Shown in pieces: positions 45,426 to 57,997 of a DNA stretch of 64,000 nucleotides (position 1 is its first letter; the number at the start of each line of letters is the position of its first letter). Under the pieces are notes generated by a model that worked only from the letters and a program-made list of their open reading frames with translations, did no database searches and had not been told where the DNA came from. Location: NCBI GenBank assembly GCA_951802425.1, contig OX637803.1, forward strand, positions 1,488,001 to 1,552,000, read 5' to 3'. Both the position numbers and the translations under genes were made by a program. Source of the DNA: Clavaria fumosa. Taxonomy: Eukaryota > Basidiomycota > Agaricomycetes > Agaricales > Clavariaceae.

Positions 45426-48197
45426 CCATTCTGTTTGTCTGTCAGTTTGGGGGTGGAAGGCTGTACTTGGGTTGGCCTTTATCCCAATCATCTGGTAGAA
45501 TTCTTTCATGAATTGTGAGATGAACTGGGGACCACAATCACTGACAACCTTCTGGGGGATCCCATGGTTCCAGAATACTCGATCTTGTAGGATTCTTGCT
45601 GCTCCTAGGCTTGTCAAGTCACACCCAATTGCCTCGATGAGGGTATGCTTGGTGAATTTGTCGACGATCATGAGGATAGAGTCGAACCCATGGGATTGTG
45701 GTAATGGCCCTACTATATCCCAGCTGATTGCCCACCATGGACCATTCGGCACTGGGTGCGGGTATAGGGGTGCAGTGCATTTGGTCCAGTTGGGCTTGGT
45801 CCTCTGGCAACCCTCACATCCAGCAACATATTTCTCCATGTCTTTCACCATCTCAGGCCACCAGTAGGCTTTGAGCATTGTGGCCTTCATTTTCCTAATT
45901 CTGGGGTGTCCTGCAATGGGGAGGTCATGTTCGTAGCTGAGAACTACCTTGTGCACAGCCAGGGGTATCCACACAGTGTTGTTTCTCCACCATAGTCCTA
46001 GGTGGTCCCATGTCCAACTGTCATCAATCTCATCAGGTTTCATGATGTATTCCGCACTCTTTTTCTAGAGCAGCATCTCCATTTCTGAGGTAAAACTGGT
46101 GCACATGTCCATGTCAGGGGGGAGCATCTGGATGGGGGCATCTTCCTCTGCCACATCTCCATAGTCTGGCCTTCACGACAAGGTGTCAGCTTTGGTATTA
46201 CTTTTACCAGTCTGGTACTTGATCTCAAAGTCGAAGCTCTGGAGTTCTCTGTACCAATGTATCTGTCGTGGCTTCAGTTTCTGGGGTTTCCTGAAGTATT
46301 GGAGGTTGGCATGGTTGGTCCAGATCTCGAAGGTTTCATCTACTCCTATGAGGTATGCTCTCCACTCTCTCAATGCTCTGATAACCATGAGGAGCTCCTT
46401 GTCGTAAACATCGTAGTTTTTCTTGGCTGTGGTGAGGGCCTCGGAGACGTAGTCAACTGGTCTCCAGGTCCCATCAGGTTGTTGCTGAGAAAGAACTCCG
46501 CCTGTGGCAAGGTTACTTGCATCTGTTTCTACCTTCCACTTACCCATGTCCTGGGGTAGGGCGAGGACCAGGGCCAAGACAAGTGCCCTTTTCACATCCA
46601 GGAAGGCTGTGACCTGTTCGCTCTGCCAGCACCAGGGGACATTGCCAGTGAGCTTAAACAGGGGCTTAGCCTGTGAGGACAGGTTAGGGATGAATCTCCG
46701 TAGGTGGTTGACCATTCCCAAAAAGTGCTGGAGTTCTTTGACATTTCAGGGTTCTGGCCAGTTTCAGATAGCCTCTGCCTTCACTGGGTCATGCTCAAGC
46801 TGATTGTGTGAGAGCCTGAGTCCAAGGTAGAATACCTCAGCCTTCTCAAACTCACATTTGCTAAGTCGGAGGCACAGCCCATTGTCACAGAATCTCTGCA
46901 GGACTTGGTCCATCCAGTAGCAGTGGGTTGTGAGGTTGTCAGCAAAGATGATGACATCATCGATATATGCGAGTACGTGTCTGCCAGCAATCTCTTCTCT
47001 CAAGATGTGATTCATGAACCTCTGGAAGGTTGCAGGGGCATTCTGGAGCCTGAACCACATCACTGTGGGTTCAAACAAACCTTGCGAGGTCAAGAATGCG
47101 CATCTCTCCTGGTGTCCCTCCCATAATCTCATTGACGGGAAACCTCCCTTCACATTGATCTTGGAGAAGATTGATGCTCCATGTAACTTGTCTACACAGT
47201 CGCGGATACATGGTAATGGGAATTTGTCCTTGATCAAGTACAAGTTGAGTCACAAGTAGTCAATGATTGGTTGGAGCTTGTCTTTCTCTTGCTTAAAGAA
47301 GAAAGGGCTGGCATAAGGGGATTTGGAGGGTCTTATCCTTCCCAAGGCTAGCTGCTCATTGATCCACTGGTTCATTTCTGCTGTTTCCTCCCTAGTCAGT
47401 GAGTATAGCTTAGAGGATAAGTACCCTGGGTCCTCATGGAACTCAATTTTAATGTCGAAATCGGGTCATGGCTTGGGCAGCTCGTCCCACTTAGCTTTGC
47501 TGAAGACTGTTGGGTACAGAGAGGGCCAGTTTGGCATGGTTGTGGTGTCTGGGAAGCGGTTGTCTATAACAGTGTGGAAAGCATTGTTGTAGTCATGGGT
47601 TCTGGGATAGCGATGGCTGGGGTTGAGACCTGGTAGCGGGAAGCAGTTCTGGGGGCAGCATTTGAATGAGACCTTCCCATGGGTCCAGTCTATGTCAGGG
47701 TTGTGTTTCATCAGCCAGTCATGTCCCAGGATTACTTTATGCAACTTTGTGGTGCCCAGTAAGAAATGGATTTGCTCTTGGTGATCACCTATCACCAGGA
47801 TAAGGTCTATTCCATACCAGATGGGGCCATTCCTGTTCATGGTGCCATCAACATTGTAGACCTGAATTGGTGTCAGCAGGGCTGTTGGCTCCAATCCAAG
47901 GTCCTTGCACCAGTCGAGATCCATGAAACAATTGGTGCATCCTGAATCTACCAGGACCTTGGTGCTTCCCCATTGTGCAGTGGTGAGTGTCTCAAAGTGC
48001 GCTGGCAGAGTCAGTTCTCTCTTTTGTTTCTTTGGCTTCTCCTCTGCAACTTTTACTGTGGTTTTGTCCTCAAGTTTGTTCATGCTCTGGGCATGTCTCC
48101 ATTGCAAGATTGTATATTTTGGTATACTTGCTACAGGTACAGGGGCAGGGGCAGAAACATTGCTCATACTATTACAGAGGCATGAGCTTGGACTCAC
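45426..48197 (-). pseudogene. Element D pol: protease, RT, RNase H, integrase core
   Basis: Minus-strand pieces homologous to A's pol: integrase (45426-46043, ISWDIVGPLPQSHGFDS, FHPQTDRQTEW at the B junction), RNase H (46173-46721, VETDASNLATGGVLSQ), RT (46764-47243, AYIDDVIIFADN) and protease (47466-48197, VLVDSGCTNCFMDLDW). The protease triplet here is the proper DSG, unlike A. Frames are broken by stops and shifts (for example near 46745 and 47260-47465), so D cannot make pol. Confidence 0.88.
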
Positions 48198-48628
48198 TGC
48201 ACCTCTTCTCCAAAACCCTGCTCCTGAATAGGGGCCAGTGGGAGCTGCTGTTGTTGCTGTTGCTGGGCCTGCAGGGCACCAGCCATCTGCCTCTCTCTCT
48301 CATATATTGCAAGCCTGTCATGGAGTAGGGCCAGCTCATTCTCATACTCTTCCACTTCCATTGGGGCAGGGGCCATCATGCATACCTGCGGCCTTGGGAC
48401 ATAGGGTCGTGTGTCTGGGAGGTGGCAGTTGTGGGTGATATGGCTGACTTGGCCACAATGGAAGCATTGATGCTCGGTGGCAGGGGCACGGGTCTGGTCC
48501 ATGATCATCTGGTCACCAGCACCAGTGGGACAGGGCATGATCTGAGGAGCAGGTGCACATTGCTGTGTCTGCGGAGCAGAAGGGAAGCAAGGAGCAGGTC
48601 GTGGGGGGTACGGGTTCGGGTAGTGGGG
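48194..48628 (-). pseudogene. Element D gag, C-terminal part
   Basis: Pro/Gln-rich linker and zinc knuckle CFHCGQVSHITHNC, ending with a Gln tract and EQGFGEEVQ as in A. At 48628 element E interrupts the PLPTLPHYPNPYPP segment, which continues on the other side at 60274. Confidence 0.85.
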
Positions 48629-49327
48629 TGTCAAGAGTAAGTCAATTCCACCAAAATACAAGTGTAAACGACAGTGAGGGGGGGTGTGGTGGTAATTCCA
48701 ACAGTGAAAGGGAATTCCGCACGTGAGCCGCATTGACGGGAAGAGGCACAGGTTCAACAGGAGAAGGTGGGAGGTAGCGGGACGACACAAGGAGGGGTTT
48801 TGACCCGGGGACCACACCAGAAGGTGGCCGCTATGCGATGCCCAGTCAAGTACCTAAGGCGGCTCTCGACAGCGATCCTTGCATGTAAGCGGGTAATTGA
48901 ATTTATGTCATATGCTGTAGTATCTACTACAGCTCTGAGGTTTATATAGTAGGTAAATATCTAAAATGGGATAGTATCGAAGAAGATCTACAAAGAAGAG
49001 GTCCTAAAACAAATATCAAGAAATTGTCTGGAAACACGTTTCAGCCACCGTATCCAGACCCCAAAGCCTAATATCGTTGATGTGCCTTTGTTAGCTCGTC
49101 TAGAGGCCACCTTGCAGGTCCTAAACCGACTCCACTCATTCCCAAGGCTTCCCAACGTCGGCCGAACAACAGCGAAGCCTGCGGAGTCCATCGGAATTAT
49201 GGTCCGTGTGCGGAATTGCTGATTGTAGGTTCGGGGCGATCGTCAAGCAGCAGAATTGAGTCGGAAGCGGTCGTCGAGTGTGAAGACGCGTCGGGCAGCC
49301 CGTAATGGGGTGTGTTGGGTCGTGACA
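48629..49327 (-). repeat. 3' LTR of element E
   Basis: 699 bp, TG...CA bounded, closely similar to 59575-60273; visible differences are mostly single transitions. The polypurine tract GGGAGGAGGTAC lies directly upstream on the minus strand. Confidence 0.92.
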
Positions 49328-49470
49328 GTACCTCCTCCCTAGGAGCCGAGCTCCTGCGAGGCAGTGACGGAGGTGCGGGAGCTGCGAGTGTGGGCGGACG
49401 ATGCGCAGCAATTGGTGATAAGTCACCCAATCCCCCTGACTCTAATGCTGATACGATAGTACTGCCATAG

Positions 49471-51453
49471 GACCGCTGTAGGCGGTATACGGCTTTTGCC
49501 GTGGCAGAAGGGGATGTCGTCGAGTCCGAGGGGCAGCTGGAGGTGGCGGAGCAGGCGATCGTCGACGCCCGCGATTTTCTGAGGAAAGTCGACGACGCGT
49601 GCGCGGAGTGGGCAGCAGAGGTAGAGCGGGCGCACCAAGAGGAAGAAGCAGAGGAAGCACAGAGGGAAGAGGAGCGCGAGCGGAACATGCGGCGCGAGGA
49701 GGAGGAGGCAGCAGGGGCGGCGACTGAGGCGGCGGCAGCGGCGGAGACTGAGGCGGCAGCGGCCACCTGTGTTCCCACGTCAGAGGAGCGCAGGCGAAAC
49801 GAGGACGTCTGACGACAACAGGACGCATCGGCGCACGACACGGGCGATGCGGAGATCGAGGAAGTCGACGCCAAGGGCTATTGGTATGCCCGCCTCGGGT
49901 TCCTCGAGACGTGCATGCGGTGGGAAGGGCGTGTTGGAATAACTCGGCCTCGGGACCACGAGAATAGAGTAATAGGTATTCGTGTTTAGCTGAGCTCTGT
50001 AAACACGTAAGGAACGACTATGCTACGTGCCATGGCTTTGTAGGTGCAGATTACGTAATATCTATACTACGACGACTCTATGGTTCCTTGTACCTCCAAC
50101 ACGCCCACTCGGCGAAGTGTAGATAGTGAATAAAAGAGAATATGCCCACTTGCGCGAACTCGTCATTGCCGCCCACTGGATCTACAGCCAGTTTGGCACT
50201 GGTGGCCCCTTCGTGCACTCTTGCTCGCTCTCAAAACATCCTTCTCGGTCCTTGTTGCCGTCGCGTTTGGCTGATATGCAGAGGTGGGGCTGTGCCTCGT
50301 TCTGTCTGCAATAGCTGTCGTGAGGGTCAGTAGGCCCGTTCGTCGGTGTTTCTAAGCTGTCGAGTTGGCGCAGGGCCCTCGGCCGGGCTGAGGAGGCGAG
50401 ATGGGTAAGCGGGGGCCTCTCAGTGTCTTGGAATCGTTTCTGCGTCCTTTTTCTTGGTTTCTTTTTTGTTTTGTTTTGTGCCTTCTCATTTAGCATTCGA
50501 CGGAGTGGACCTGAGGCCTCAGTGCTCCAGTCGGGCTGCCAGAAGTGTCACGGTAAGTCTGTTTGTCGGCACCTTCGCGCGTTTGGGTTCAGCATTCGCA
50601 ATTCGTCTGGGCTGAGCCTCTTTTCGACATCGTTGCCGTTGAGAACATCGCCGTGGGCCGTATGGGTGAGGTGACGGGGCTTTGAGCCAGAGGTGATCGT
50701 GATCATCACTTGTACTCGACTTGGGGTGGTCCCGAGAACCGTTGATATGGCTGTGGTGAGCGGGAGCCACCCGCGACGTGTTTATGTTGGAATAACTCGG
50801 CCTCGGGACCACGAGAATAGAGTAATAGGTATTCGTGTTTAGCTGAGCTCTGTAAACACGTAAGGAATGACTATGCTACGTGCCATGGCTTTGTAGGTGC
50901 AGATTACGTAATATCTATACTACGACGACTCTATGGTTCCTTGTACCTCCAACAGGGCGGACGTTGGTGGACAGGAAGGTAAGTAGTTTTAATCAAGAGA
51001 AAAAGTTCTAACGTAATATTTTGTAGGATAAGGTGTTGGTCTTGCAGGACCCCCTCTGCGAACGCTGCGCGTTCGCGAGCGTACGGTGCATCGGGGTCGC
51101 GGAGATGTCGTGCGACCGGTGCGCACGGCAAAAACAGTCGTGCAACGCACTGGGCGGCAAGTCGCTCAAGCGGGGTCAGAAGCGGGCGCGAGGGCCCCGT
51201 CGCTGGGCCGAGTCGGGTGCGGCGGCTGGTGGTGGTCATACCCCTGGCCCCGCAGACCGCGCAGCAATGGGAGGCGCGGAGGCGACGGCAGCAGTTCCTG
51301 CCCGGTGAGGCGGATGATCTCCGCCTCACCGAGAGCCTGCAGTCGATACAGTCGGCGTGCGTGACACTCATGCGCGGGTTTGCCCAGCTGAACGACGCCT
51401 TCGGGGACATGAAGCGGGCGATCGAAGAGCGGGAGTACAACACGTCAGACTGA
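49471..51453 (+). pseudogene. Antisense accessory ORF of element E with Zn2Cys6-like cluster, split by a TRIM
   Basis: Opposite to E's gag-pol, between pol end and 3' LTR. The frame opens after a TAG at 49468; no ATG is seen early, so the start may be lost. N-terminal part: Glu/Arg/Ala-rich coiled coil (EEEAEEAQREEERERNMR). A TGA at 49810 interrupts. A TRIM element (49932-50954) is inserted in the codons for WEGR. Beyond it the frame reaches a donor (GAAG|GTAAGT, about 50979) and an exon from 51028 with CERCAFASVRC-x7-CDRCARQKQSC, that is C-x2-C-x6-C-x7-C-x2-C-x6-C, followed by a basic patch (KSLKRGQKRARG). A frame change then leads to a helical C-terminus (LTESLQSIQSACVTLMRGF) ending at 51453. 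The plan matches the antisense ORF of C. Confidence 0.65.
49932..50954. mobile_element. TRIM-like non-autonomous LTR element
   Basis: Two 170-bp direct terminal repeats (49932-50101, 50785-50954) begin TGTTGGAATAA and end CCTCCAACA and differ at a single base that I can see (AACGAC versus AATGAC). They enclose 683 bp without a convincing ORF. A perfect 5-bp duplication GGGCG flanks the unit (49927-49931, 50955-50959). Small size, TG...CA repeats and lack of coding capacity define a terminal-repeat retrotransposon in miniature. No clear primer-binding site or polypurine tract was recognised. It must depend on another element's proteins; which one is unknown. Confidence 0.88.
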
Positions 51454-51854
51454 GTTTCCTTTTTCTTTTGTTTTTCTCTCTCCTCCCCATCGGCCGCTGT
51501 ATATAATTTTGTATGTATATAAAAAAATTTGTGGAAAAAACTTGTCTTGTGCGACGAAAGGTGAAAACTGCAAGGAGTGAGATTGAAACAAAGTAAACAG
51601 AGAGATGAAGGGTGAAGTGGAAATGAACGATAGTGCATATGAGAGGTGGAAAGTGGTGTTCCTTTTGAAATAGTAGTTGAGTTTCGAAGTTTTGTAACAA
51701 AGCAGAGCATGCGGAAATGGTGCGGATATTCTGTAGGATGTCTTTAACATTAATTTAATTTAATTTAATTTTTTTTGTATAGTGTGTTGTATCGGAATGA
51801 GGAAAAGGAGTGTAAGTAAGTGAGTAAAAGAAGTAAATTGCATACGTAGGCCCA

Positions 51855-54488
51855 TTAAACGGGGCGGGGTTTGTGTGGATAACGTTGGTGGAAATCCCGA
51901 ATGTATTCCGTGGCATGCTCGAGGTTCTCGGCAGGTTGCCAGATGCGGTGTTCCGTTGTCCCTTCATAGCCAACCCATTCCACAAGATATTGAAGTTTCT
52001 TGTGGTGGAAACGACTGTCCAGGATGGCTGATACCTTGTGCTCGACTTCGCCATCAACTTCGACTGGGGGCGGAGGAGGCTGCTGGTGGTGCAGAATTTC
52101 GTTCTTGATGTGCAGTTGGAGTAATTTGACTGGGAAGATGTCATGTAATGCCTTCATGGCCAGGGGTAGTTCGAGTTGGTATGCATGGTCGGAGATTTTC
52201 TGTGAAATCGTGAGTGGTCCGACATACTTGGAGTCGAGCTTTTTGGATGGGTGCTTCGTTTTAATGTTATGTGCATCCAGCCAGACCTTGGAGCCGACGC
52301 GGAAATCCGGAGGCGGAATTCGGCGGTGCTCCGTAGCCCGGGCGTATTGATCAATTGCGACATGGAGCTGCTCCTTCAGGTAGTCGTGAAGGGCAGTGAG
52401 GTCGTCCGCATGTTGTCGAGCTGCGTAAGAGCTAACGTCGTCGATCCCAATCTCAAACCTGGGGTGGTACCCTTTATTTGCAAAGAAGGGCATTACTTGG
52501 GTTGCGGAGTGTGGAGTGTTGTTGTACACAAATTCCGCAAGCAGTAAAAGGGGTACCCAGTCGTCCTGTTGGTAGTTAACATACAGGCAGATATATTGTT
52601 CGAGGATCTGGTTGACGCATTCGGTCTGTCCGTCAGTCTCGGGGTGGTAGGCGGTCGAGAGGTTCGCTTTGATGTCAAGTAAATGACATAGTGAAGACCA
52701 AAATTTGGAGACAAATAATTTCCCTCAGTCGGAAACTATGTCGTGGGGTGCGCCGTGTTTGGCGAAGATATGCTTTAAGAACAGCGCGGCCAATTCCATG
52801 GCACTGTCTGTCTTGTGGCATTCTACAAAGATTGCATATTTCATTAGTCTGTCCACAACAACTAAAATTGAATTGAAATTGAGAGACTGCGGTAATCCTT
52901 CAATGAAGTCCATTGAAATGGAACTCCACGGGTGCTGCGGAATAGGTAAAAACTTCATTAGTCCATACAGCTTGTGTCGGACTGTCTTCGTCCGTGTGCA
53001 TTCGGTGCACGATCAGACGTAGGTCGTAACAAATTGTCGGATTTTGGGCCAAAAGTAGTGCCGGTGGATTTGCTGAATTGTTTTGCGGATCCCTGGGTGT
53101 CCGATGAGCTTATGGTTGTGGTAGGTGCGTAAGATTTCGAGTCGGAGGTTGTTGTGGTCAGGAACGTAAATCCGCTTGTCGCGGAGTAGGAGTTTGTCAT
53201 CGGAGAGCGAGAAGGGCTCTTCGTCGGAATTAACTCCCGTGTTGTTTTCGAGTCGTCGGAGGTGTTCTTGGGCATAAGGGTCATGGGCGAGTGCATTCCG
53301 GATTCGGTGGTGCATTGCCGCCAGGTCCATTGTGACTGCCGCGAGGACCTGTCTAGGGTTAAACAAAGGTTGGAAATTTTGTGGGTTAGCTTGGGCGTAA
53401 GCTCTATCTTCCCCTTTAGGGTAAACGTCCGAGTGGCGGGTGAGCATGTCAGGCTTAGTTCCAAGGCAACCCGGATGGTATTTAATCACGAAGTTGAAGC
53501 TGGAGAGAAATTCTGACCAGCGGGCTTGCTGTCAGGAAAGTTGTTTGGAGGTCGTAAAGTACTGCAGATTGTTATGGTCTGTTACCACCAGTACTGAATG
53601 TCGAGCTCCCTCCAAATAGGGCCTCCATTGGTGGAAGGCCTCGTAGATGGCAAGGAGTTCTTTGTCATAAATGTCATAGTTTAATTCCATGGGGGACATG
53701 GATCATGAGTGAAAGGCTATTGGGTGGAGAAGGTTAGTCGTCCAGTCAATTTGAGAAAGGATTGCCGCTATGGCGTATTCCGACCCATCCGTCTCTATGA
53801 CAGTGGGGTTTTCCAGGTCATAATGTGCGAGGACCAGAGCAGACATAAATGCCAACTTTAAGCGGTCGAATGCCGCTTGGCAATCTGTCGTCCAGTCGAA
53901 GTGGGGCCCTTTCCGCATTAGGTTATTGAGCGGTCAGGTTATTCTTGAGTAGCCGTGGATGAATCATTGGTAGAAATTCGCGAAACCTAAGAAGGATTGT
54001 GTTTCTTTGACATTAGTAGGCAATGGCCAGGTTAGGATGGCATCAATTTTCGTAGAGTCCATAGAAATTCCATTAGGAGAAACAATAAAACCCAAATATT
54101 CCACAGAATCGAGGTGGAAACTCGATTTTGTTGGGTTTACATGAAATTGATTGTCGCAGAGCCGCTGTAGAATGTGGCGGACATGACCCTCATGCTCCAT
54201 CGTGTTGTCGGAATAAATTAAAATATCGTCGAGGTAGATGACCACAAAGGAGTCGACCATGTCGGTGAAGATATGAACCGCTGGAATGTTGCCGGAGCAT
54301 TGGTTAGCCCAAATGGCATCACCAAGTACTCAAAGGCGCTGTATCGGGTGCGGAAGGCGGTTTTCCACTCGTCGCCATCCTTGATGTGGATGTTGTTGTA
54401 TCTGGTATGTTGTACCCCATAAGCGGTCAAGCATATTGTTGATTAGTGGGATTGGGTAGTGGTTTTTGATCGTCACCCTGTTTAAACC
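51855..54488 (-). pseudogene. Element E pol, 3' part: RT end, RNase H, integrase, chromodomain
   Basis: Minus-strand segments: RT (54430-53964, [24 protein letters not shown] with intact catalytic pair), RNase H (ETDGSEYAIAAILSQ), zinc motif and integrase core (SMDFIEGLPQSLNF, HPETDGQTECVNQ) and C-terminus with chromodomain (LQYLVEWVGYEGTTEHRIWQP, 51855-52529). At least six in-frame stops fall at otherwise conserved positions (for example within the SDRG motif, at about 52725), several where an Arg or Trp codon is expected. Confidence 0.88.
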
Positions 54489-56712
54489 TGTTATGGAACC
54501 AGGTTTGCTACCTGTGAATAATAATATTTAAGTAAGGGAAACTGAAGTTAACCCTAATAGGAACCTCAAATATTATTACTAGGCAAGTTCAATGTCCAAT
54601 TGAGCTTCTGGTTGCACACCTTCCTGTAAACAGATACAAAGATAACCTTAATATTGTCTACAAGGCATTGCTAATGTGGGCAGCAAATAGAAATATTCTA
54701 TAGTGACTCAAGCATCAATATCTCAAACAAGGGTAATTAACCAAAGGATTCCCATAGTCATCTCGACTATTTCATCCTCTTACACCTTGCCTTAATATCT
54801 AAGCAACAATGATATATTAAATACTTAAGTCTATTCATATGAATACTGTACTTTGACAATATTCATATCTCTCTAATGGGATAGGAGATCATTCCAACAT
54901 TAATCCTCTGATACCCTCTATATCCTATCTTCCTTTCACTCTCTTATACCTTGACCCAATTCCTATTCCTTCCTTAGATATAAAATATTTATATCTAATA
55001 CCTGTAATACAAAGTAAGACATCAGTGACAGCACAGTAAAATTACCTAAGCACGAAAATATTCGTGGCACATGCATTACGTAAGCTTTCGGCGTGACTAG
55101 ACACTTGGTCATTAGCCCTATAGCCTGGCTACGCTTACATAATAAAATAATCGCACCAGCCTAAGGCATTGATGAGATAATCAGCTATTTGTCCATACTG
55201 GTATTTACACATCAGTTGGACAAATATATTAATTACTCCTTTAGGAGTGGTGCTGGCTCTTAGCTTCAGCTGACTAAGGTGATCAGGCAGTTTCTGGGGT
55301 CAAGTAGGTGCTGCTGAACATGTCTTTCAGTGCCCTATTTATATTGTTTTCAAGCTATCTACTAAATACAGTAATTTCGGGATACATGGACAAATAATGC
55401 ATATAAAATTATATTAAAATACTCAAATAATCACATAAGGCATGTACTCTTGCCATATATGTATTTACTATTTTTATCTCCTTCCCAGTTCGAGTTTTTG
55501 AGAGAATATGCTGAAATGTGCCTGAATGAGTCAGACAGAGTCATTTCCCTTATTTGGACTTCCCTAAATTAGTCAAGGCTGTTTTGAAGTGACTCAGAGG
55601 AGGCTGTGCATTTGGCCTGATACAGTAAATTTATTAATAGGTATTCCCAATGAGTGTGTGGGCCTCTGAGTCAGTTTTGAAAGACAGATCAAAACCGAAG
55701 GTTTGATTTTAAAGTTCAAACTCCGCTCTAACCTTCCTAATTAGGCAATTTTGTCGCTCTGGCTTGCTCTCTGGCTTTGCCCTTGGGATTTAACAAGGAT
55801 AAACAATTATCTAAGCACTCCTGCTTAAGTAATAATTTCTAGATATGGTTTCCCTGTGAAACTCATCCCCCTTTAGGATGGATGGATGACCAAGACTTTG
55901 GATGACTGTCCCAACTAGGCAAGTACAGCACTTTGACTGTCAACAAGTTTTACCAAACTGTGAATAACTCCATGAGTTCTCAACCAATCCTCATGAAACT
56001 TTGCATATAGGTAGAGATAAAATATAGCCATAGTTTGATACTATATGCAGAATAGTAGAATGGGAACTTGGCATGCTATAACAGTTCGCATTTTCAGTGC
56101 AATATTTACAATAATTCCTCTTGTAAATATCTCAGCCAGTTCCTATTGCTTTCCCATGAAACTTTGTAGACATATAGATAATAAATGTAGGCACACATCT
56201 ATATGCTACATGGTACAATAGAACAGTCTCATAGGTGGATATAATGGTTCGACTTTAAGGATGCTACATGCAATGTCTCCACTTTGAGGGGCATACATAC
56301 TGAAACCCTGAAAGTACAAACATGACATCCTTACAATATATCCTTACAATATATCTTTTATATGCCTATGCAATTATGCAATAAGGTTTACATAGCTACA
56401 TGTAACACTGGCATGTTCATAATAAGAATGTGGGGATTGTTCTGTCAATGAGATTCATCAGAGTTTACCTAGAACCACCAAGTCGTACTGGTAACACATG
56501 AGTGATTCTTGCAGGTAATACAGAGAAGTATGGCAGGTAATATGCCTAGTAAATGGGACACCATTCCTAGTGCTTCTCTCAAGGCACTTATCATAGAACA
56601 TAGAACTGTGCTCAAAGAGGTTCCATTAACTACTAGCCACAATGGTGAATGATTGTAGGCTATGCACCAGATACTCTGCACTCTGACTATGGGATTACTC
56701 CCATCCCTAACA
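54489..56712. mobile_element. 2.2-kb ORF-less insertion with LTR-like ends
   Basis: A 2224-bp AT-rich stretch bounded by TGTTATGG...CCCTAACA (terminal TGTTA/TAACA) and flanked by a perfect 5-bp duplication AAACC (54484-54488, 56713-56717). It interrupts the RT of E after the codons for LRLCVDYQG. No coding frame beyond chance is seen. This is best read as a large solo LTR or an LTR-type non-autonomous element. Inside, two diverged copies of an ~85-bp unit (about 55984 and 56143, each with a CATGAAACTTTG-like core) lie in tandem. No second internal TG...CA repeat was found. Confidence 0.8.
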
Positions 56713-57989
56713 AAACCTTGGTAGTCAACACAAAGACGGAGTGAACCATCCTTCTTTTTTGCAAATACAACAGGGGCTCCCACAGGGGATTCAGAAGGAT
56801 GGATAAATCCCTTCTGGAGCATGTTGTCAATATAGTCGTGCAAAACCTTTAATTCCAGCTCAGACATGTTGTACAGTGGACCCCAAGGGGCTTTGGTGTC
56901 CGGTTCGAGCTGTATCGCATGGTCGTAAGTTCGGTGGGGTGGAAGGGTGCGGGCCTCCTCCTTGGAGAAGACGTCATTGAAGTCCGTGTATTGCGGCGGT
57001 AGGTTTGCCCTTGCTTCTGGGGGTTCAGAATTGGTTAGTGTGGCATTAGCTTGGAGCAAGTTTTCAAGTGCAGGGAAAAAGTGATAAACAGCATGGAGAA
57101 TTATATCCTCGCCCACTAGATGGTTGGCGAAGCGGGCGGGGTCCAAAATTCGAATGTGGATAGGTGTTGGTTCGGGTAATGGGGCAGCGGAATTTTCCTG
57201 TGACCCCGTTCTCTGTAAATTCGTGTTGGGTAAAGTTTTATCAGTAGCAACAATGGTGGGAAAAGGTGGCAAAGGCTCCTCGGGTAGGTTTCCCCAGTCC
57301 CGTGTAGTGGAGTTCAAAGTTCCTGACATAGCGGAATTGCTATCGGGCGCAGTGGGGTTCGACTCTGACGGTGGATTTCCAGTGGTCCCCGTGGGTAGTC
57401 CTCAGCTCAGTGTCAACCAGTCCTTAGGAGCAAGCTCCTTCAGGACCCTGAGTTCATCGGTGGTTGGGTCGTGAGACCCCGCAGGCCTTGCCGCGTCAGT
57501 GGCCACAGCAGGCAAGGGCTTCATCGTCAGTGGTCAGGTGTCAGAATTGCGGAATCGTATCGAGAGGGTTGGCCAATCGATGTCCGGGTTGTGTTTCCGA
57601 AGCCACGACAGTCCGAGTACGACTTTCGCATCCAAATGGAGTTGGGTAACGTAGAAACGTTCGGTATGCGTCGTGCCGTCCTTGAAGCAGAATTGTTGGT
57701 CAGTCACTTGGGTGATCAGTCCTGCGACAGACCTGTCAAATAGCCTAAGTTGTATAGGGCAGGTTAGTGTTGAACGGATTTTCAAAGGTGCAAAGTCGGG
57801 CGAAACGAAACATTCGGTAGCTCCGCAATCTACAAGCGCAGGTACAGGGGTATTGCTAATTTGTGGAATAACAAGGGAAATCAAAAAGGCAGCGGAAGAA
57901 ATAGACGACAAAACAGCATATAAGGGGAGTTCATCCATGGTACAGGTATCAGTATTGGCATTGGTATCTACAGCAATATCGCGACTCAA
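56713..57989 (-). pseudogene. Element E pol, 5' part: protease and RT start
   Basis: 57989-57534 encodes the protease with VPALVDCGATECFV, in which the usual DSG/DTG triplet is DCG. 57329 to about 56718 follows with the pre-RT linker (EEARTLPPHRTYDHAIQLEP) and RT start (HPSESPVGAPVVFAKKKDG) up to the insertion at 56712. The frames are separate and a stop lies between them. Confidence 0.85.
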
Positions 57990-57997
57990 GAATCTCC

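Noticed and set aside
48629..49327. The 699-bp repeats at 48629 and 59575 considered as part of D
   Set aside because: D's gag becomes continuous when the whole 48629-60273 segment is removed, and TGGGG flanks it, so the repeats are the LTRs of E.
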